From positions 1-6,686 of the forward strand of contig CAZXYS010000073.1 in assembly GCA_964645005.1 (NCBI GenBank): a stretch of 6,686 bases of DNA, given 5' to 3'. Of the stretch, positions 6,549 through 6,686 are shown piece after piece. The position numbers were made by a program, and so were the translations under genes. Under the pieces are notes generated by a model. That model ran no database searches, had not been told where the DNA came from, and was given only the letters and a program-made list of their open reading frames with translations. The number at the start of each line of letters is the position of its first letter. Positions within the stretch are counted from its first letter, which is position 1. Source of the stretch: CAZXYS01 sp964645005 (lineage in GTDB: Bacteria; Bacteroidota; Ignavibacteria; Kapaibacteriales; UBA2268).

Positions 6549-6577
6549 CATATAAATTGTATTAATAAGTCAGTTAA
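6549..6577 (-). promoter_or_regulatory. Weak promoter candidate of the propeller gene
   Basis: Read on the minus strand, TTAACT (6577-6572) and TATATG (6554-6549) match the -35 and -10 consensus at four of six positions each, 17 bases apart. A start near 6542 would leave a leader of about 17 bases. The surrounding DNA is so A+T-rich that this may be chance. Confidence 0.22.
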
Positions 6578-6626
6578 TGATTTACAATCTACTTGTTCAT
6601 TATTTGTATAGTAAAATAAGCATGAA

Positions 6627-6686
6627 TCAATTTTCCCATGAATTACCGCCATCAGTCGATAATCTGCATAAGTAAGAAAGATACAG
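6627..6686 (-). pseudogene. Remnant of a second Ycf48-like propeller gene
   Basis: On the minus strand the frame entering from the right edge reads LSTDGGNSWEN and then stops (TGA at 6629-6627). TDGGNSWE is the blade-closing motif of the neighbouring propeller protein. Bases 6631-6652 match 6200-6221 (blade 2) at 21 of 22 positions, and 6643-6656 match 6335-6348 (blade 1) at all 14. An intact family member would continue with further blades or a T9SS tail after such a motif, so this looks like a truncated or frameshifted paralogue. A second frame stays open to 6548 but gives no recognisable sequence. Only about 20 codons are visible, so an unusual intact gene ending here cannot be excluded. 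Confidence 0.5.

Overview
The window reads as chromosomal DNA from a Gram-negative bacterium of the Bacteroidota/Chlorobiota/Ignavibacteriota side of the tree (Ignavibacteria or Kapabacteria-like). Three things suggest this. A protein ends in a type A sorting tail of the type IX secretion system (T9SS). Another carries the GWxTD domain common in those groups. The spacers are extremely A+T-rich, and some genes lack a clear Shine-Dalgarno sequence. The lineage is an inference; no rRNA or other marker is present.

Left edge (1-522). A nested set of inverted repeats leads into a strong rho-independent terminator (about 52-85), which closes a transcription unit lying off the window. A gene-free, very A+T-rich stretch of about 420 bases follows. 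It holds a perfect 7-bp hairpin, an isolated 8-bp palindrome and three GTCAATT direct repeats spaced near three helical turns.

Plus-strand gene block (523-5169). Four genes run in one direction: ispF (isoprenoid precursor synthesis, TTG start), a membrane-anchored PAS histidine kinase with a large extracytoplasmic sensor region, ruvX/yqgF (RNase H-fold nuclease), and an exported GWxTD-domain protein. The first three are joined by 4-base ATGA stop/start overlaps, so translational coupling is likely. The fourth follows after 23 bases, has no Shine-Dalgarno sequence and carries a promoter-like pair that would give a leaderless mRNA. Function does not link these genes in an obvious way. No response regulator for the kinase lies in the window.

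Convergent spacer (5170-5310). It contains degenerate AATTACGAA repeats and two small hairpins between genes facing each other.

Right side (5311-6686, minus strand). A seven-bladed Ycf48-like (BNR/Asp-box-like) propeller protein has a lipoprotein-like N-terminus and a T9SS tail. Its DNA is far richer in A+T than the left block. Immediately upstream is a short remnant of a second propeller gene, so the window runs into what looks like an expanded, decaying paralogous family. No CRISPR array, tRNA, rRNA, insertion sequence or recognisable defence system was found. The most unusual items are the coupled orphan kinase, the GWxTD protein lacking its signature tryptophan, and the lipobox plus T9SS-tail propeller with its broken neighbour.
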